Shown here: in pieces, positions 54,987-63,558 of the stretch | How positions within the stretch are numbered: the stretch's first letter is position 1 | How the letters are laid out: each line of letters starts with the position of its first letter | Assembly (NCBI RefSeq): GCF_002797435.1 | Contig: NZ_PGEN01000001.1 | Coordinates: 3,284,501-3,348,500 of the forward strand | Direction of reading: 5' to 3' | DNA from: Sphingomonas koreensis | Lineage (GTDB): Bacteria; Pseudomonadota; Alphaproteobacteria; Sphingomonadales; Sphingomonadaceae | DNA: 64,000 nucleotides | Notes under the pieces: model-generated | What the model saw: the letters and a program-made list of their open reading frames with translations, nothing else | What the model was told of the DNA's origin: nothing | Database searches by the model: none | Translations under genes and position numbers: made by a program

Positions 54987-55394
54987 ATGCGTATGCGTAA
55001 ACTGATGATCGGACTGGCACTGGCAGGCGTGTCGATGGCGGCATTGCCGGCGGCGGCACAGGATTGGGACGACGATCGCGACCGCCGCGGCGGCTATGGC
55101 GAATGGGATCGCGGCGACCGCAGCGATTCGCTGCGCCGTGCATCGTGGATGCTCGATCGCGCGATCCGGCGCGGGAGCCTGTCGCGCGGCGAGGCTAATC
55201 ATTATCGCAACGAATTGCGCCAGATCTATCACCTCGAAGCGCGTTTCCGTCGCGACGGCTATTCACGCTGGGAGCGGGAGCAGATCAACGATCGCGCCAA
55301 CCGCTTGATTTACCGACTGCGCGCGGAGCGGCGCGATGACCGCTACCGCGACCGCTGGGATGATGATCGGCGCGAGGATCGCTGGGACGACTGA
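54987..55394 (+). CDS. Secreted Asp/Arg-rich protein
   Basis: 135 residues; ATG 54987 behind GAGGAGGCG. Signal peptide 1-25 (PAAAQ). Mature part is dominated by D, R and W (DWDDDRDRRGGYGEWDRGDR) with a helical central stretch (RGEANHYRNELRQIYHLEAR) and another DR-rich tail. Common type in sphingomonads, function unknown; may bind cations or nucleic acids. Confidence 0.72.
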   Translation: MRMRKLMIGLALAGVSMAALPAAAQDWDDDRDRRGGYGEWDRGDRSDSLRRASWMLDRAIRRGSLSRGEANHYRNELRQIYHLEARFRRDGYSRWEREQINDRANRLIYRLRAERRDDRYRDRWDDDRREDRWDD

Positions 55395-55412
55395 CAAGGT
55401 TCGGTTGACAAG

Positions 55413-55536
55413 GTGCGGTGCGGGCGGGCTGGCCCGTGCCGCGCTCGCGAGGTGTTGACCCCGCCCCCCTTCCGCTCGTAAATCCCCGCTCCGGGCGGTC
55501 CGGTTGGGCCGCCTTTGTTGTTTCCGGAGCCCAACC
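55413..55536 (+). promoter_or_regulatory. Structured leader of argD with short Arg-rich frame and terminator-like hairpin
   Basis: A GTG-initiated 22-codon frame (55413-55481) has five Arg codons. TTGACC (55455) and TAAATC (55479) could be a promoter. Downstream, GGCGGTCC / GGGCCGCC (55494-55513, GGTT loop) is followed by TTTGTTGTTT (55514-55523). GGTTGGGC (55502-55509) can instead pair with GCCCAACC (55529-55536). This may be an attenuator, but the competing arm lies after the T-tract, so it is not a textbook one. Confidence 0.35.
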
Positions 55537-55573
55537 CAGCTTTTCGAAGCGCCAGTTCAAGGAGGAGCAGTCA

Positions 55574-56770
55574 ATGTCGATCACCCCACTCATGCCCGTC
55601 TACCCGCGGTGTGAAGTGCGTCCGGTGCGAGGCGAGGGCTGCTACCTGATCGGGGAGCGAGGGGAGCGCTATCTGGACTTCGCCGCGGGCATCGCGGTGA
55701 ATGCGCTGGGCCATGGCCATCCGCAGTTCACCAAGGCGATCGCCGAGCAGGCGGCGACGCTGATGCACGTCTCCAACCTCTACGGAAGTCCACAGGGTGA
55801 GGCGCTGGCGCAGCGCATCGTCGACAACAGCTTCGCCGATACGGTGTTCTTCACCAATTCGGGCGTGGAGGCGATCGAGTGCGCGATCAAGACCGCGCGC
55901 CGCTATCACTATGTCAACGGCAACCCGCAGCGGCACAAGCTGATCACCTTCAAGAACGCCTTCCATGGCCGTTCGATCGGCGCGATCAGCGCGACCGACC
56001 AGCCGAAGATGCGCGACGGTTTCGAGCCGCTGCTGCCGGGCTTCGACTATGTGAAGTTCAACGATCTCGAAGGCGCGATCGCCAAGATCGACGACGAGAC
56101 CGCAGGGTTCCTGGTCGAGACGGTGCAGGGCGAGGGCGGCATGACCGCCGGCACGGTCGAGTTCATTCAGGGCCTGCGCAAGGCGTGCGACGAGCATGGC
56201 CTGTTGTTGATCCTCGACGAGATCCAGTGCGGCTATGGCCGCACCGGCAAGATGTGGGCCTATGAGCATTACGGCATCACGCCCGATATCTTGACCGCGG
56301 CGAAGGGGATCGGAAACGGCTTCCCGCTCGGTGCCTGCCTCGCGACCGAGGAAGCGGCCAAGGGCATGACCTTTGGCACCCACGGCTCGACCTATGGCGG
56401 CAACCCGCTCGCCATGGCGGCAGGACAGGCGGTGCTCGACGTGATGCTCGAGCCCGGCTTCTTCGAACATGTCGAGAAGATGGGCGAGCGCCTGCGCGCC
56501 GGGTTCGAGCAGCTGATCCCCAACCATGATCACCTGTTCGACGAGATCCGCGGCAAGGGGCTGATGCTGGGCATCAAGCTCAAGGAGCCGGCGGTGAGCC
56601 GCGACTTCGTGGCGCATCTGCGCGAAAATCACGGGCTGCTGACGGTCGCTGCGGGCGAGAACGTGTTCCGCGTCCTCCCGCCGCTGGTGATCGAGGAAAG
56701 CCATATCGCCGAGTGCATCGAGAAGCTGAGCGCAGGCGCGCGCAGCTACGTGCCGCCCGCTGACGATTGA
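55574..56770 (+). CDS. argD: Acetylornithine/succinyldiaminopimelate aminotransferase
   Basis: 398 residues; start 55574 behind AAGGAGGAGCAGTC. Class-III PLP aminotransferase: FTNSGVEAIECAIKTARRYH, FHGRSIGAISATDQPKMRDG, LILDEIQCGYGRTGKMWAYE and PLP-binding Lys in ILTAAKGIGNGFPLG. Fourth step of arginine synthesis (and DapC in lysine). Followed by argF after a palindromic repeat. Confidence 0.95.
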   Translation: MSITPLMPVYPRCEVRPVRGEGCYLIGERGERYLDFAAGIAVNALGHGHPQFTKAIAEQAATLMHVSNLYGSPQGEALAQRIVDNSFADTVFFTNSGVEAIECAIKTARRYHYVNGNPQRHKLITFKNAFHGRSIGAISATDQPKMRDGFEPLLPGFDYVKFNDLEGAIAKIDDETAGFLVETVQGEGGMTAGTVEFIQGLRKACDEHGLLLILDEIQCGYGRTGKMWAYEHYGITPDILTAAKGIGNGFPLGACLATEEAAKGMTFGTHGSTYGGNPLAMAAGQAVLDVMLEPGFFEHVEKMGERLRAGFEQLIPNHDHLFDEIRGKGLMLGIKLKEPAVSRDFVAHLRENHGLLTVAAGENVFRVLPPLVIEESHIAECIEKLSAGARSYVPPADD

Positions 56771-56775
56771 TCGAC

Positions 56776-56918
56776 CCATTCCTCCCCGGAACGGGGAGGG
56801 GGGACCATGCCGCAGGCATGGTGGAGGGGATCCGGCCCCAAGCGATGCCCCGGGTGGAGGGTTCACTCCACCCCCGGCTTCGCCGACGGTCCCCCTCCCC
56901 GTGCCGGGGAGGATTTTC
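56776..56918 (+). repeat. Compound palindromic intergenic repeat between argD and argF
   Basis: Four hairpins: CCTCCCCG-GAA-CGGGGAGG (56781-56799), ACCATGCC-GCA-GGCATGGT (56804-56822), GGGTGGAG / CTCCACCC (56852-56873) and CCTCCCCG-TGC-CGGGGAGG (56894-56912). First and last are near copies. The last stem arm (GGGGAGGA, 56906-56913) sits 7 bases before argF ATG, so it is also the ribosome site. Confidence 0.8.
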
Positions 56919-56920
56919 TC

Positions 56921-57844
56921 ATGACCTATCGTAACTTCCTGTCGCTTTCCGACGCGGGCGCCGATGGCATCGCGGCAATGCTGGCCGATGCGATCGACCG
57001 CAAGCGTGCCCGTGCCGGCCAGCCCAAGGGGGCGGTCGATGCCGATGCGCCGCTTGCCGGGCGCACGCTCGCCATGGTGTTCGAGAAGAATTCGACCCGC
57101 ACCCGCGTCAGCTTCGAGATGGCGATCCGCCAGCTCGGCGGCAGCGCGGTGGTGCTCGACGCCGCGACCAGCCAGCTCGGCCGCGGCGAGACGGTGGCGG
57201 ACACCGCACGCGTCCTGTCGGGCTATTGCGACGCGATCATGGTACGCACCGACGACCACGCCAAGCTGCTTGAGATGGCGCAATACGCCACCGTCCCGGT
57301 CATCAACGGCCTGACCGACGACAGCCACCCCTGCCAGATCATGGCCGATCTTCAGACGATCCTGGAGAGCGGCAAGGCGCTGCCCGGCCTCAAGGTCGCG
57401 TGGCTCGGCGACGGCAACAACGTCCTTGCCTCGATCGTCGAGGCAGCGGGGTTGATGCATTTCGACGTTGTCGCTGCATGTCCGCAGAGCTTCGCGCTGC
57501 CTGAAGAGGCGATGGCACTGGGCAAGGGCCGCGCGCGGACCGTCAACGATCCGGTCGAGGCGGTCGCGGGTGCCGATGTCGTCGTTACCGACACCTGGAT
57601 CTCGATGGGTCAGGCGCATGCGGACGTGAAGCTCGCCGCGCTCGCGCCCTATCAGGTGACCGAAGCGCTGATGGCTCAGGCCAGCCCCGACGCGAAATTC
57701 CTCCATTGCCTGCCCGCGCATCGCGGCGAGGAAGTGACCGACGCGGTGATCGATGGCCCTCAGTCGCTGATCTGGCCGGAGGCGGAGAATCGCCTTCACG
57801 CCCAGAAAGCGGTGCTGCGCTGGTGCTTCGGCCAGATCGGGTGA
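56921..57844 (+). CDS. argF: Ornithine carbamoyltransferase
   Basis: 307 residues. Carbamoyl-phosphate motif [40 protein letters not shown], all intact. Converts ornithine to citrulline. Start 56921 uses the ribosome site from the repeat. Probably in an operon with argD and hslO. Confidence 0.97.
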   Translation: MTYRNFLSLSDAGADGIAAMLADAIDRKRARAGQPKGAVDADAPLAGRTLAMVFEKNSTRTRVSFEMAIRQLGGSAVVLDAATSQLGRGETVADTARVLSGYCDAIMVRTDDHAKLLEMAQYATVPVINGLTDDSHPCQIMADLQTILESGKALPGLKVAWLGDGNNVLASIVEAAGLMHFDVVAACPQSFALPEEAMALGKGRARTVNDPVEAVAGADVVVTDTWISMGQAHADVKLAALAPYQVTEALMAQASPDAKFLHCLPAHRGEEVTDAVIDGPQSLIWPEAENRLHAQKAVLRWCFGQIG

Positions 57845-57912
57845 TATCGGCGGCGAGTTGAAGCGGGGCTTCGGCTCCCCATATTCGGCGAAACCTGACA
57901 ATCCATTCGCTT

Positions 57913-57946
57913 CCTGACCCGGGATCGGCAACGGTCTCGGGTCAGG
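57913..57946 (+). terminator. Hairpin between argF and hslO
   Basis: Perfect 9-bp stem CCTGACCCG / CGGGTCAGG with a 16-base loop, without T-tract. May be an attenuator or RNA-stability element rather than a terminator. Confidence 0.4.
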
Positions 57947-57968
57947 CATGAATGGTGGAGATACGACG

Positions 57969-58880
57969 ATGACGACCCCCGCCACCGATCTCGATCGGAC
58001 GATCAACTTCACGCTGCCGGCGCGCCATGCGCGTGGGCGTGTCGCGCGGCTGGGCCCGGTGCTCGACCGGATCCTGTCGGCGCATGGCTATCCCGCACCG
58101 ATCGAACGCGTGCTGGCCGAAGCGCTGACGCTGACCGCCTTGCTTGGCTCGACGCTCAAGAATTCGGGCGGGCAGCTCACGCTTCAAGCCCAGACGCCGG
58201 CGGATCGGGGCGGCGGGATCATCCGCCTGCTGGTGTGCGACTATAAGGGTGGCGAACTGCGCGGCTATGTGCAGTTCGACGAAACGCGGCTGGCGGAACT
58301 GGGTGAGAACCCGTCGCTCTTCGCGCTGTTCAATCAGGGCTATCTGGCGGTCACCTTCGACCAGGCGGCGACCGGCGAGCGCTATCAGGGTATCGTTCCG
58401 CTCGACGGCGGATCGCTGGCCGAGGCGGCGGAGAATTATTTCGACCAGTCCGAACAGATCCCGACGCTGGTGCGGCTCGGCGTCGGCCATGACGCGCAGG
58501 GCAAGTGCATCGCGGGCGGCCTGTTCCTCCAGCATCTTCCCGAAGGCGAGGAGGGGGGCGAACGGCTGCACGCACGCGAGGGGCATGCCGAGTGGGAGCA
58601 TGTCGAGGCATTGGGATCGACCATGGGCGCCGACGAGTTGGCTGACGCGTCGATCTCGCTCGAGAATCTCGTCTGGCGCCTGTTCAACGAGGAAGAGGAA
58701 GTTCGCGTGCAGGGCGGCGTCGATCTTGTTCGCGGCTGCCGGTGCGACGCCGCCTATATCGAATCGGTGCTGGCCAAGTTCAGTCCGGAGGACCGTGCGG
58801 AGATGGCCGAGGATGGCGTGATCACCGTCGATTGCGCCTTCTGCGCCCAGAAATTCCCGATCTCGGTCAGTGCCGCCTGA
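57969..58880 (+). CDS. hslO: Redox-regulated chaperone Hsp33
   Basis: 303 residues; start 57969 behind GGTGGAGATACGACG. N-terminal folding domain with RILSAHGYPAPIERVLAEAL and LLVCDYKGGELRGYVQFDE; C-terminal zinc switch with RGCRCDAAY (CxC) and VDCAFCAQKF (CxxC). Activated as a holdase by oxidants. Confidence 0.95.
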   Translation: MTTPATDLDRTINFTLPARHARGRVARLGPVLDRILSAHGYPAPIERVLAEALTLTALLGSTLKNSGGQLTLQAQTPADRGGGIIRLLVCDYKGGELRGYVQFDETRLAELGENPSLFALFNQGYLAVTFDQAATGERYQGIVPLDGGSLAEAAENYFDQSEQIPTLVRLGVGHDAQGKCIAGGLFLQHLPEGEEGGERLHAREGHAEWEHVEALGSTMGADELADASISLENLVWRLFNEEEEVRVQGGVDLVRGCRCDAAYIESVLAKFSPEDRAEMAEDGVITVDCAFCAQKFPISVSAA

Positions 58881-58948
58881 CTGCAGCCGTAATTGGCGGT
58901 CTAATTGTCAGCCGACTGAAAGCCGAATCGTGTTATTGGAGCGGTGAA

Positions 58949-59341
58949 ATGAGCAGAATCGCCTTCATTGCTACCGCCCTTGTCCTCTCGATCGGGGGCG
59001 GCGGCTATGCGCTGGCCCAGTCCGGCACCCTCTCTGCGCTCTCCCAGATCGAGCGCGGTGAGTGGACGTTGCGCGCCTCCGACGGAAGCACGCGTGCGAT
59101 CTGTGTCACCGATCCGCGCGTACTGCTCCAGCTGAAAGACAGGTCGGCCGGCTGCACCAATTTCGTCGTCGAGAACGGCGCGAACGGCGGGCGCATCACC
59201 TTCAGCTGCCCGACGGGCAAGACCGACACGCGCATCACGGTGGAAACGCCGCGCCTGGTCCGGATCGAAACACAGGGAATCAGCCGTGGCCTGCCCTTCA
59301 CCGAAGAATATGAAGGCCGCCGCACCGGTGCCTGCCGCTGA
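58949..59341 (+). CDS. Secreted DUF3617-like protein
   Basis: 130 residues. Signal peptide 1-24 (GGYALAQ), then SQIERGEWTLRASDGSTRAI-C, CVTDPRVLL, GRITFSCPTGKTDTRITVET and a terminal GACR. Resembles DUF3617 periplasmic proteins. Four Cys probably pair as disulfides. Function unknown. Confidence 0.7.
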   Translation: MSRIAFIATALVLSIGGGGYALAQSGTLSALSQIERGEWTLRASDGSTRAICVTDPRVLLQLKDRSAGCTNFVVENGANGGRITFSCPTGKTDTRITVETPRLVRIETQGISRGLPFTEEYEGRRTGACR

Positions 59342-59396
59342 CCCCGGTTTCTGCCGCGGCCTTGCCGCGCTGCGGCAAAGCCGGTAGCCGAAGACG

Positions 59397-60086
59397 ATGA
59401 CCGACAGCCAAATTGCCGTCGCCCTTGTGTCGGGCGGCCTCGACTCATTCGTTTCCGCTGCGCGTGCCCGCGCGGACGGCTATCGCCTGCTCGCGCTTTC
59501 GGTCGATTATAATCAGCGTCACCATGTAGAACTCGCCGCCGCGCGCCGTATCGCGCAGGCGCTGGGTGCCGAGCGTCACGTAGTGCTCCCGCTCGATCTG
59601 TCGCAATTCGGCGGATCGGCGCTGACTGCGGATATCGACGTGCCGAAGGACGGGGTGGGTGAGGATATCCCCGTCACCTATGTGCCTGCGCGCAACACCA
59701 TCTTCCTCAGCCTTGCGCTCGGATGGGCCGAGGCGGCGGGCGCCCGCGACCTCTATATCGGCGTCAACGCGCTCGACTATTCGGGCTATCCCGACTGCCG
59801 CCCCGAGTTCATCGAGGGGTTCGAGAAGCTTGCCGAGCTCGCGACCAAGGCGGGGGTAGAGGGGGCCCCGTTCCGCATCCGCGCCCCGCTTCAGTTCATG
59901 AGCAAGGCGGACATCGTCCAGGAAGGCATGCGCCTTGGCCTCGATCTCGGCCTCAGCTGGTCGTGCTACGATCCCGCACCCGGCGGGCTGCACTGCGGAC
60001 TGTGCGACAGCTGCCGGCTGCGGTCCAAGGGGTTTGAAGAAGCGGGCGTACCCGATCCCACGCGCTACGCTGAAACGGCCGGATAG
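59397..60086 (+). CDS. queC: 7-cyano-7-deazaguanine synthase
   Basis: 229 residues. PP-loop ATPase [32 protein letters not shown], and zinc cysteines in [20 protein letters not shown]. Converts CDG to preQ0 in queuosine synthesis. queE follows 7 bases later; queD and queF are not in the window. No preQ1 riboswitch was recognised upstream. Confidence 0.96.
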   Translation: MTDSQIAVALVSGGLDSFVSAARARADGYRLLALSVDYNQRHHVELAAARRIAQALGAERHVVLPLDLSQFGGSALTADIDVPKDGVGEDIPVTYVPARNTIFLSLALGWAEAAGARDLYIGVNALDYSGYPDCRPEFIEGFEKLAELATKAGVEGAPFRIRAPLQFMSKADIVQEGMRLGLDLGLSWSCYDPAPGGLHCGLCDSCRLRSKGFEEAGVPDPTRYAETAG

Positions 60087-60093
60087 GCGGGCG

Positions 60094-60726
60094 ATGAGCT
60101 ACGCGGTCAAGGAAATGTTCCTCACCCTGCAGGGTGAGGGGGTAAATGCGGGCGCGCGCGCGGTGTTCGTGCGCTTTGCCGGATGCAATCTCTGGTCGGG
60201 TCGTGAGCAGGACCGCGCGGCGGCAGTGTGCAAATTCTGCGACACCGATTTCGTCGGGACCGATGGGCTGGGTGGGGGCAAGTTCGCCGATGCCGATGCG
60301 CTCGCCGTCGCGGTCCAGGGCTTCTGGGGGCCGGGTATCGAGCGCCGCTTCGTCGTGCTCACCGGCGGCGAGCCGATGCTTCAGATCGACGACGCGCTGG
60401 TCGCTGCGCTGCACGCGCAAGGCTTCCGCATTGCGATCGAGAGCAACGGCACCTTGCCCGTCCATCCGGGCATCGATTGGGTGTGCATCAGCCCCAAGGC
60501 CGGAAGCGAGGTCGTCCAGCGCAGCGGCGACGAGCTCAAGCTGGTATGGCCGCAGGCGGGCACCGATGTCGCAGCGTTGGAAACCTGGGATTTCGCCCAT
60601 TTCCTCGTCCAGCCGATGGACGACGCGAACGGCGCCGCAAATGTCCAGGCGGCGGTCGATTTCGCGCTCGAGCGGCCCAAATGGCGCCTGACGTTGCAGG
60701 CGCACAAGAGTTTGGGGCTGCGCTAG
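60094..60726 (+). CDS. queE: 7-carboxy-7-deazaguanine synthase
   Basis: 210 residues, radical-SAM. MSYAVKEMFLTLQGEGVNAG, cluster Cys in FAGCNLWSG and CKFCDTDFVG (longer CX14CXXC spacing), VLTGGEPMLQID and IAIESNGTLPV. Converts CPH4 to CDG just before QueC. Translation probably coupled to queC. Confidence 0.96.
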   Translation: MSYAVKEMFLTLQGEGVNAGARAVFVRFAGCNLWSGREQDRAAAVCKFCDTDFVGTDGLGGGKFADADALAVAVQGFWGPGIERRFVVLTGGEPMLQIDDALVAALHAQGFRIAIESNGTLPVHPGIDWVCISPKAGSEVVQRSGDELKLVWPQAGTDVAALETWDFAHFLVQPMDDANGAANVQAAVDFALERPKWRLTLQAHKSLGLR

Positions 60727-60730
60727 CGCA

Positions 60731-61405
60731 TCAGCGCTTCGGCAGGCAACGCGATGGCGTGTAGACGTTCTTGCGCCAGCATTTCTCGTTGCCGAACATC
60801 GGAATCTGCGCCGAGACGGGGATATGGGCGTAGTAGATTCCCGGGAACTGCTGCTCGCCCCATTTGGTGAGGCTGTTGCGCAGTTCGCGCAGGCGCAGCG
60901 CCGCCACTTCGCCGACCTGCCCGCGCGGCGTGAAGACGACCTGATGGGAGACATCGTCAGCCGCGGCGCAGAAGGTGAGCTGGGCATGGACCGCCGAGAA
61001 GCTGGAGTAGACCCGGGTGCCATATTGATCGAGCGCCATCTGCCCGGCCTTGGCGGTCTTGTTCGTGCGCATGAAATATTTGGTCAGTGTCGCATAAGAG
61101 CTGTTGAGCTCGGCGGAATGGTCCTTGAGGATCGTGTTGTAGTTGGGCAGCGTCAGCAGGGTCTTGGCGAACTGGCACTGGAGCGCTGCGACGTTGAGCG
61201 CAGCGCGCAGGTTCCACACCATCGCGGCGCGCAGTTCGACCGGCGTCGCGCCCGGCAGCTGCTGGGCGAGGATGCCCGGCTCCTCACCCGTGACACGCGG
61301 ACCGGCGATGTCGGGACCCTTGAAATAGAATTGGGCCGATGCGGGCGCCGCACCGGACAATGCCGCCGCCGCGGTGGCCGCGCATAGCAAACGCGAAACG
61401 AGCAT
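60731..61405 (-). CDS. Conserved secreted protein of unknown function
   Basis: 224 residues. Signal peptide 1-24 (GAAPASAQ). Mature part is helical (VELRAAMVWNLRAALNVAAL, SSYATLTKYFMRTNKTAKAG) with five Cys (LQCQF, TFCAAAD, EKCWRKN, SRCLPKR). No family I can name, but similar proteins appear in sphingomonads. Convergent, 4 bases from the queE stop. Confidence 0.65.
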   Translation of the reverse strand: MLVSRLLCAATAAAALSGAAPASAQFYFKGPDIAGPRVTGEEPGILAQQLPGATPVELRAAMVWNLRAALNVAALQCQFAKTLLTLPNYNTILKDHSAELNSSYATLTKYFMRTNKTAKAGQMALDQYGTRVYSSFSAVHAQLTFCAAADDVSHQVVFTPRGQVGEVAALRLRELRNSLTKWGEQQFPGIYYAHIPVSAQIPMFGNEKCWRKNVYTPSRCLPKR

Positions 61406-61548
61406 CCTGACCCTCTTGAACGCGATACGAAAGATGTCCCGGGTTACGGATTTTTTACCCTGTGCCCAAGCGATTTTTGGCCGTCGAGCGCGCGGCGATC
61501 ATTGCGGTTGCGCAAGAACTCGCAGAATTGCAACGACTTGAATCGAAA

Positions 61549-61574
61549 GGGCCGTCCGGTCTCCCGAACGGCCC
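61549..61574 (-). terminator. Rho-independent terminator after the lipoprotein gene
   Basis: Stem GGGCCGT / ACGGCCC (12-base loop); on the minus strand it leads into TTTCGATT. It is 28 bases beyond the lipoprotein stop. Confidence 0.65.
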
Positions 61575-61601
61575 CGCGACTGAAAATTCGCCGGAGCGAA
61601 C

Positions 61602-61850
61602 TTACATGCCGTTGCCCATGGCCATGTTGCCCATGGTGTCGTTCGCCATGCCCGTGTCGTTGCCGGTGGCGCCATCGACCATGGTCATGTTGTCGCTGAC
61701 GGTGCCGTCGAGCACCGGGTCGGTCGCGTTCACGTCCATGACCGCGGTGTTGTCAGCGGTGGTCTCGGTCTTCTCGCCGCAGGCCGACAGCAGCAGCGCT
61801 GCGCTGGCGATCATCGAACCGGCAACAGCCTTGGTGAAAATTGCGCGCAT
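61602..61850 (-). CDS. Small Met/Asn-rich lipoprotein
   Basis: 82 residues. Lipobox ALLLSAC at about 18-24, then an acidic, Asp/Asn/Thr-rich chain ending in a repetitive Gly/Asn/Met tail (MANDTMGNMAMGNGM). Met-rich periplasmic tails can bind copper, but nothing here shows this. AGGGAGCCTCATAA precedes the ATG. Confidence 0.72.
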   Translation of the reverse strand: MRAIFTKAVAGSMIASAALLLSACGEKTETTADNTAVMDVNATDPVLDGTVSDNMTMVDGATGNDTGMANDTMGNMAMGNGM

Positions 61851-61937
61851 TTATGAGGCTCCCTAGAAATGGATCGGGGTCGGCATTGCCGTCATTCCCC
61901 GGATCGCGGTGGACATTAACCGCTACGGCCTGTCCTC

Positions 61938-62606
61938 TCAACCCTGCTTCTCGGCGGCGCACGTACCGCCCACCGCATCGAGAAAGGCCGGGAACGCAAA
62001 CGCCAATGCGGCGTCAAAGGTTGCAGGGGAGATATCCTTGCCCAGCGCGGCGGCGCTGATCACCGGGAATTCGGGCAGGCCGCACGGCACGATCCCGTTG
62101 AAGTCGTCGAGGTCCGGGTTCAGGTTGACCGCGAAGCCGTGCATCGTCACCCATCGCCGGACGCGCACGCCGATCGCGCCGATCTTCGCTTCGCTGCCGC
62201 CGTCGCGCGTCCAGATGCCGATCCGTCCCTCGGCGCGGAAGGCGTTGATCCCCAACGCTCCCAATGCCGCGATCACCCAGCCCTCGAGCGCATGGACATA
62301 GCAGCGCACGTCCTTGTTGCGGCGGCTGAGATCGAGCATCGCATAGCCGATGCGCTGGCCCGGCCCGTGATAGGTGTAGCGCCCGCCGCGTCCGGTGGCG
62401 AAGACGGGGAAGCGCGGGTCGATCAGTTCGGCCGGGTCGGCGCTGGTGCCCGCGGTATAGACCGGCGGATGTTCGAGCAGCCAGATCAACTCGCCCGCCT
62501 GGCCGTTCTGGATCTCGGCGACGCGCGTTTCCATTTCGGCCAGCGCTTCGGGGTAGGGCACGCGATGGTCAGCCACCCGCCATTCGATACCGTTCTTCGT
62601 CTCCAT
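61938..62606 (-). CDS. lipB: Octanoyltransferase LipB
   Basis: 222 residues. [20 protein letters not shown], Lys in [20 protein letters not shown] and Cys in [10 protein letters not shown], the catalytic pair. Transfers octanoyl from ACP to lipoyl domains. Start 62606. Confidence 0.95.
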   Translation of the reverse strand: METKNGIEWRVADHRVPYPEALAEMETRVAEIQNGQAGELIWLLEHPPVYTAGTSADPAELIDPRFPVFATGRGGRYTYHGPGQRIGYAMLDLSRRNKDVRCYVHALEGWVIAALGALGINAFRAEGRIGIWTRDGGSEAKIGAIGVRVRRWVTMHGFAVNLNPDLDDFNGIVPCGLPEFPVISAAALGKDISPATFDAALAFAFPAFLDAVGGTCAAEKQG

Positions 62607-62736
62607 CGCGCGCAGATGGCCCGCCGCGCGCCGCTTCGCAATGTCTGAAGCAGCGGTGCCGTTTCAGCGGGGCCGCGCCAAGCCTAGTGGCGTGCGCCGG
62701 TCCGATCGGCTAACGGTTCGCGACAAGGGGTGTGAT

Positions 62737-63558
62737 ATGGTCAGCATGGGTACCGTCTGGGATCGGACGGCGGAGTTTCTGAGCGACAATCTGGGACGGT
62801 TGCTCCCCCTCGCGCTCGGTGCGATCTTCGTGCCGTCGGCGATCAGCGGCAGCTTGTCGGGGTTGCAGCAGGGGGCTGCGCCCGGTCTCGCCGCGGGGCT
62901 GGGCTTGGCTTCGCTGCTGCTGGCTATCGTAACCTTCTGGGGCCAGTTGGCGATCACCGCGCTGGCGCTCGATCCCGCGATTGGCCGCGGTGCTGCGCGC
63001 GCCGCGACGCGACGACTGCCCGCCGCGCTGGCCGTGACGGTCGTGCTGTTCCTGGCGCTGTTTCTGCTCGCCATCCCAGCCGGTATCATTCTGGCGGCGA
63101 GCGGAGCCGATCTGAGTAGCGGGGCTGCGGGTACGATGCCGCAGATACCGGCTGCCGCTGCGCCGTGGCTGCTGTTCTATTTCCTGGTGCTGATCCCGGT
63201 GGCGGTCTGGCTGGGCGCGCGTCTGCTGCTGGTCGCGCCGGTGATCGTGGGTGAGAATACGATGTTCGGAGCGGTGCCGCGCAGCTGGGCGCTAACCCGC
63301 GGGTCGGCGCTCCGGATCGTCGGCGTGCTGATCCTCTATGCGATCGTGGCATGGATCGCCTATCTCGCTGCGACGACCGCCTTCGGCGCGATCATCACGC
63401 TGGTTGCCGGCCGGGGTGAGGACGGGCTGTCGATCGCCATGGTGCTGACCGGAATCGTCGGCGGCGCGGTCTCGACCGCCTTCACCGTCCTCGGCACCGC
63501 CTTCACTGCAAAACTCTACCTTGCGCTGCGCGCTGCCAAAGAGCCCGTTCCGGCATAA
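62737..63558 (+). CDS. Multi-pass membrane protein (YciC/DUF975-like)
   Basis: 273 residues; ATG 62737 behind AAGGGGTGTGAT. Six hydrophobic segments with VWDRTAEFLSDNLGRLLPLA, RLLLVAPVIVGENTMFGAVP and RSWALTRGSALRIVGVLILY. The RLLLVAPVIV...SWALTRG signature resembles the glycerophosphodiesterase membrane-domain/YciC group. Function unknown. Stop shares one base with the next start (TAATG). Confidence 0.8.
   Translation: MVSMGTVWDRTAEFLSDNLGRLLPLALGAIFVPSAISGSLSGLQQGAAPGLAAGLGLASLLLAIVTFWGQLAITALALDPAIGRGAARAATRRLPAALAVTVVLFLALFLLAIPAGIILAASGADLSSGAAGTMPQIPAAAAPWLLFYFLVLIPVAVWLGARLLLVAPVIVGENTMFGAVPRSWALTRGSALRIVGVLILYAIVAWIAYLAATTAFGAIITLVAGRGEDGLSIAMVLTGIVGGAVSTAFTVLGTAFTAKLYLALRAAKEPVPA

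Noticed and set aside
55571..58012. An 813-codon open frame on the minus strand
   Set aside because: Antisense to argD and argF across the repeat, Arg/Gln/His-rich with no domain.
59342..59396. Possible preQ1 riboswitch before queC
   Set aside because: Only a simple hairpin (TTGCCGC / GCGGCAA) is present, without the preQ1 motif.
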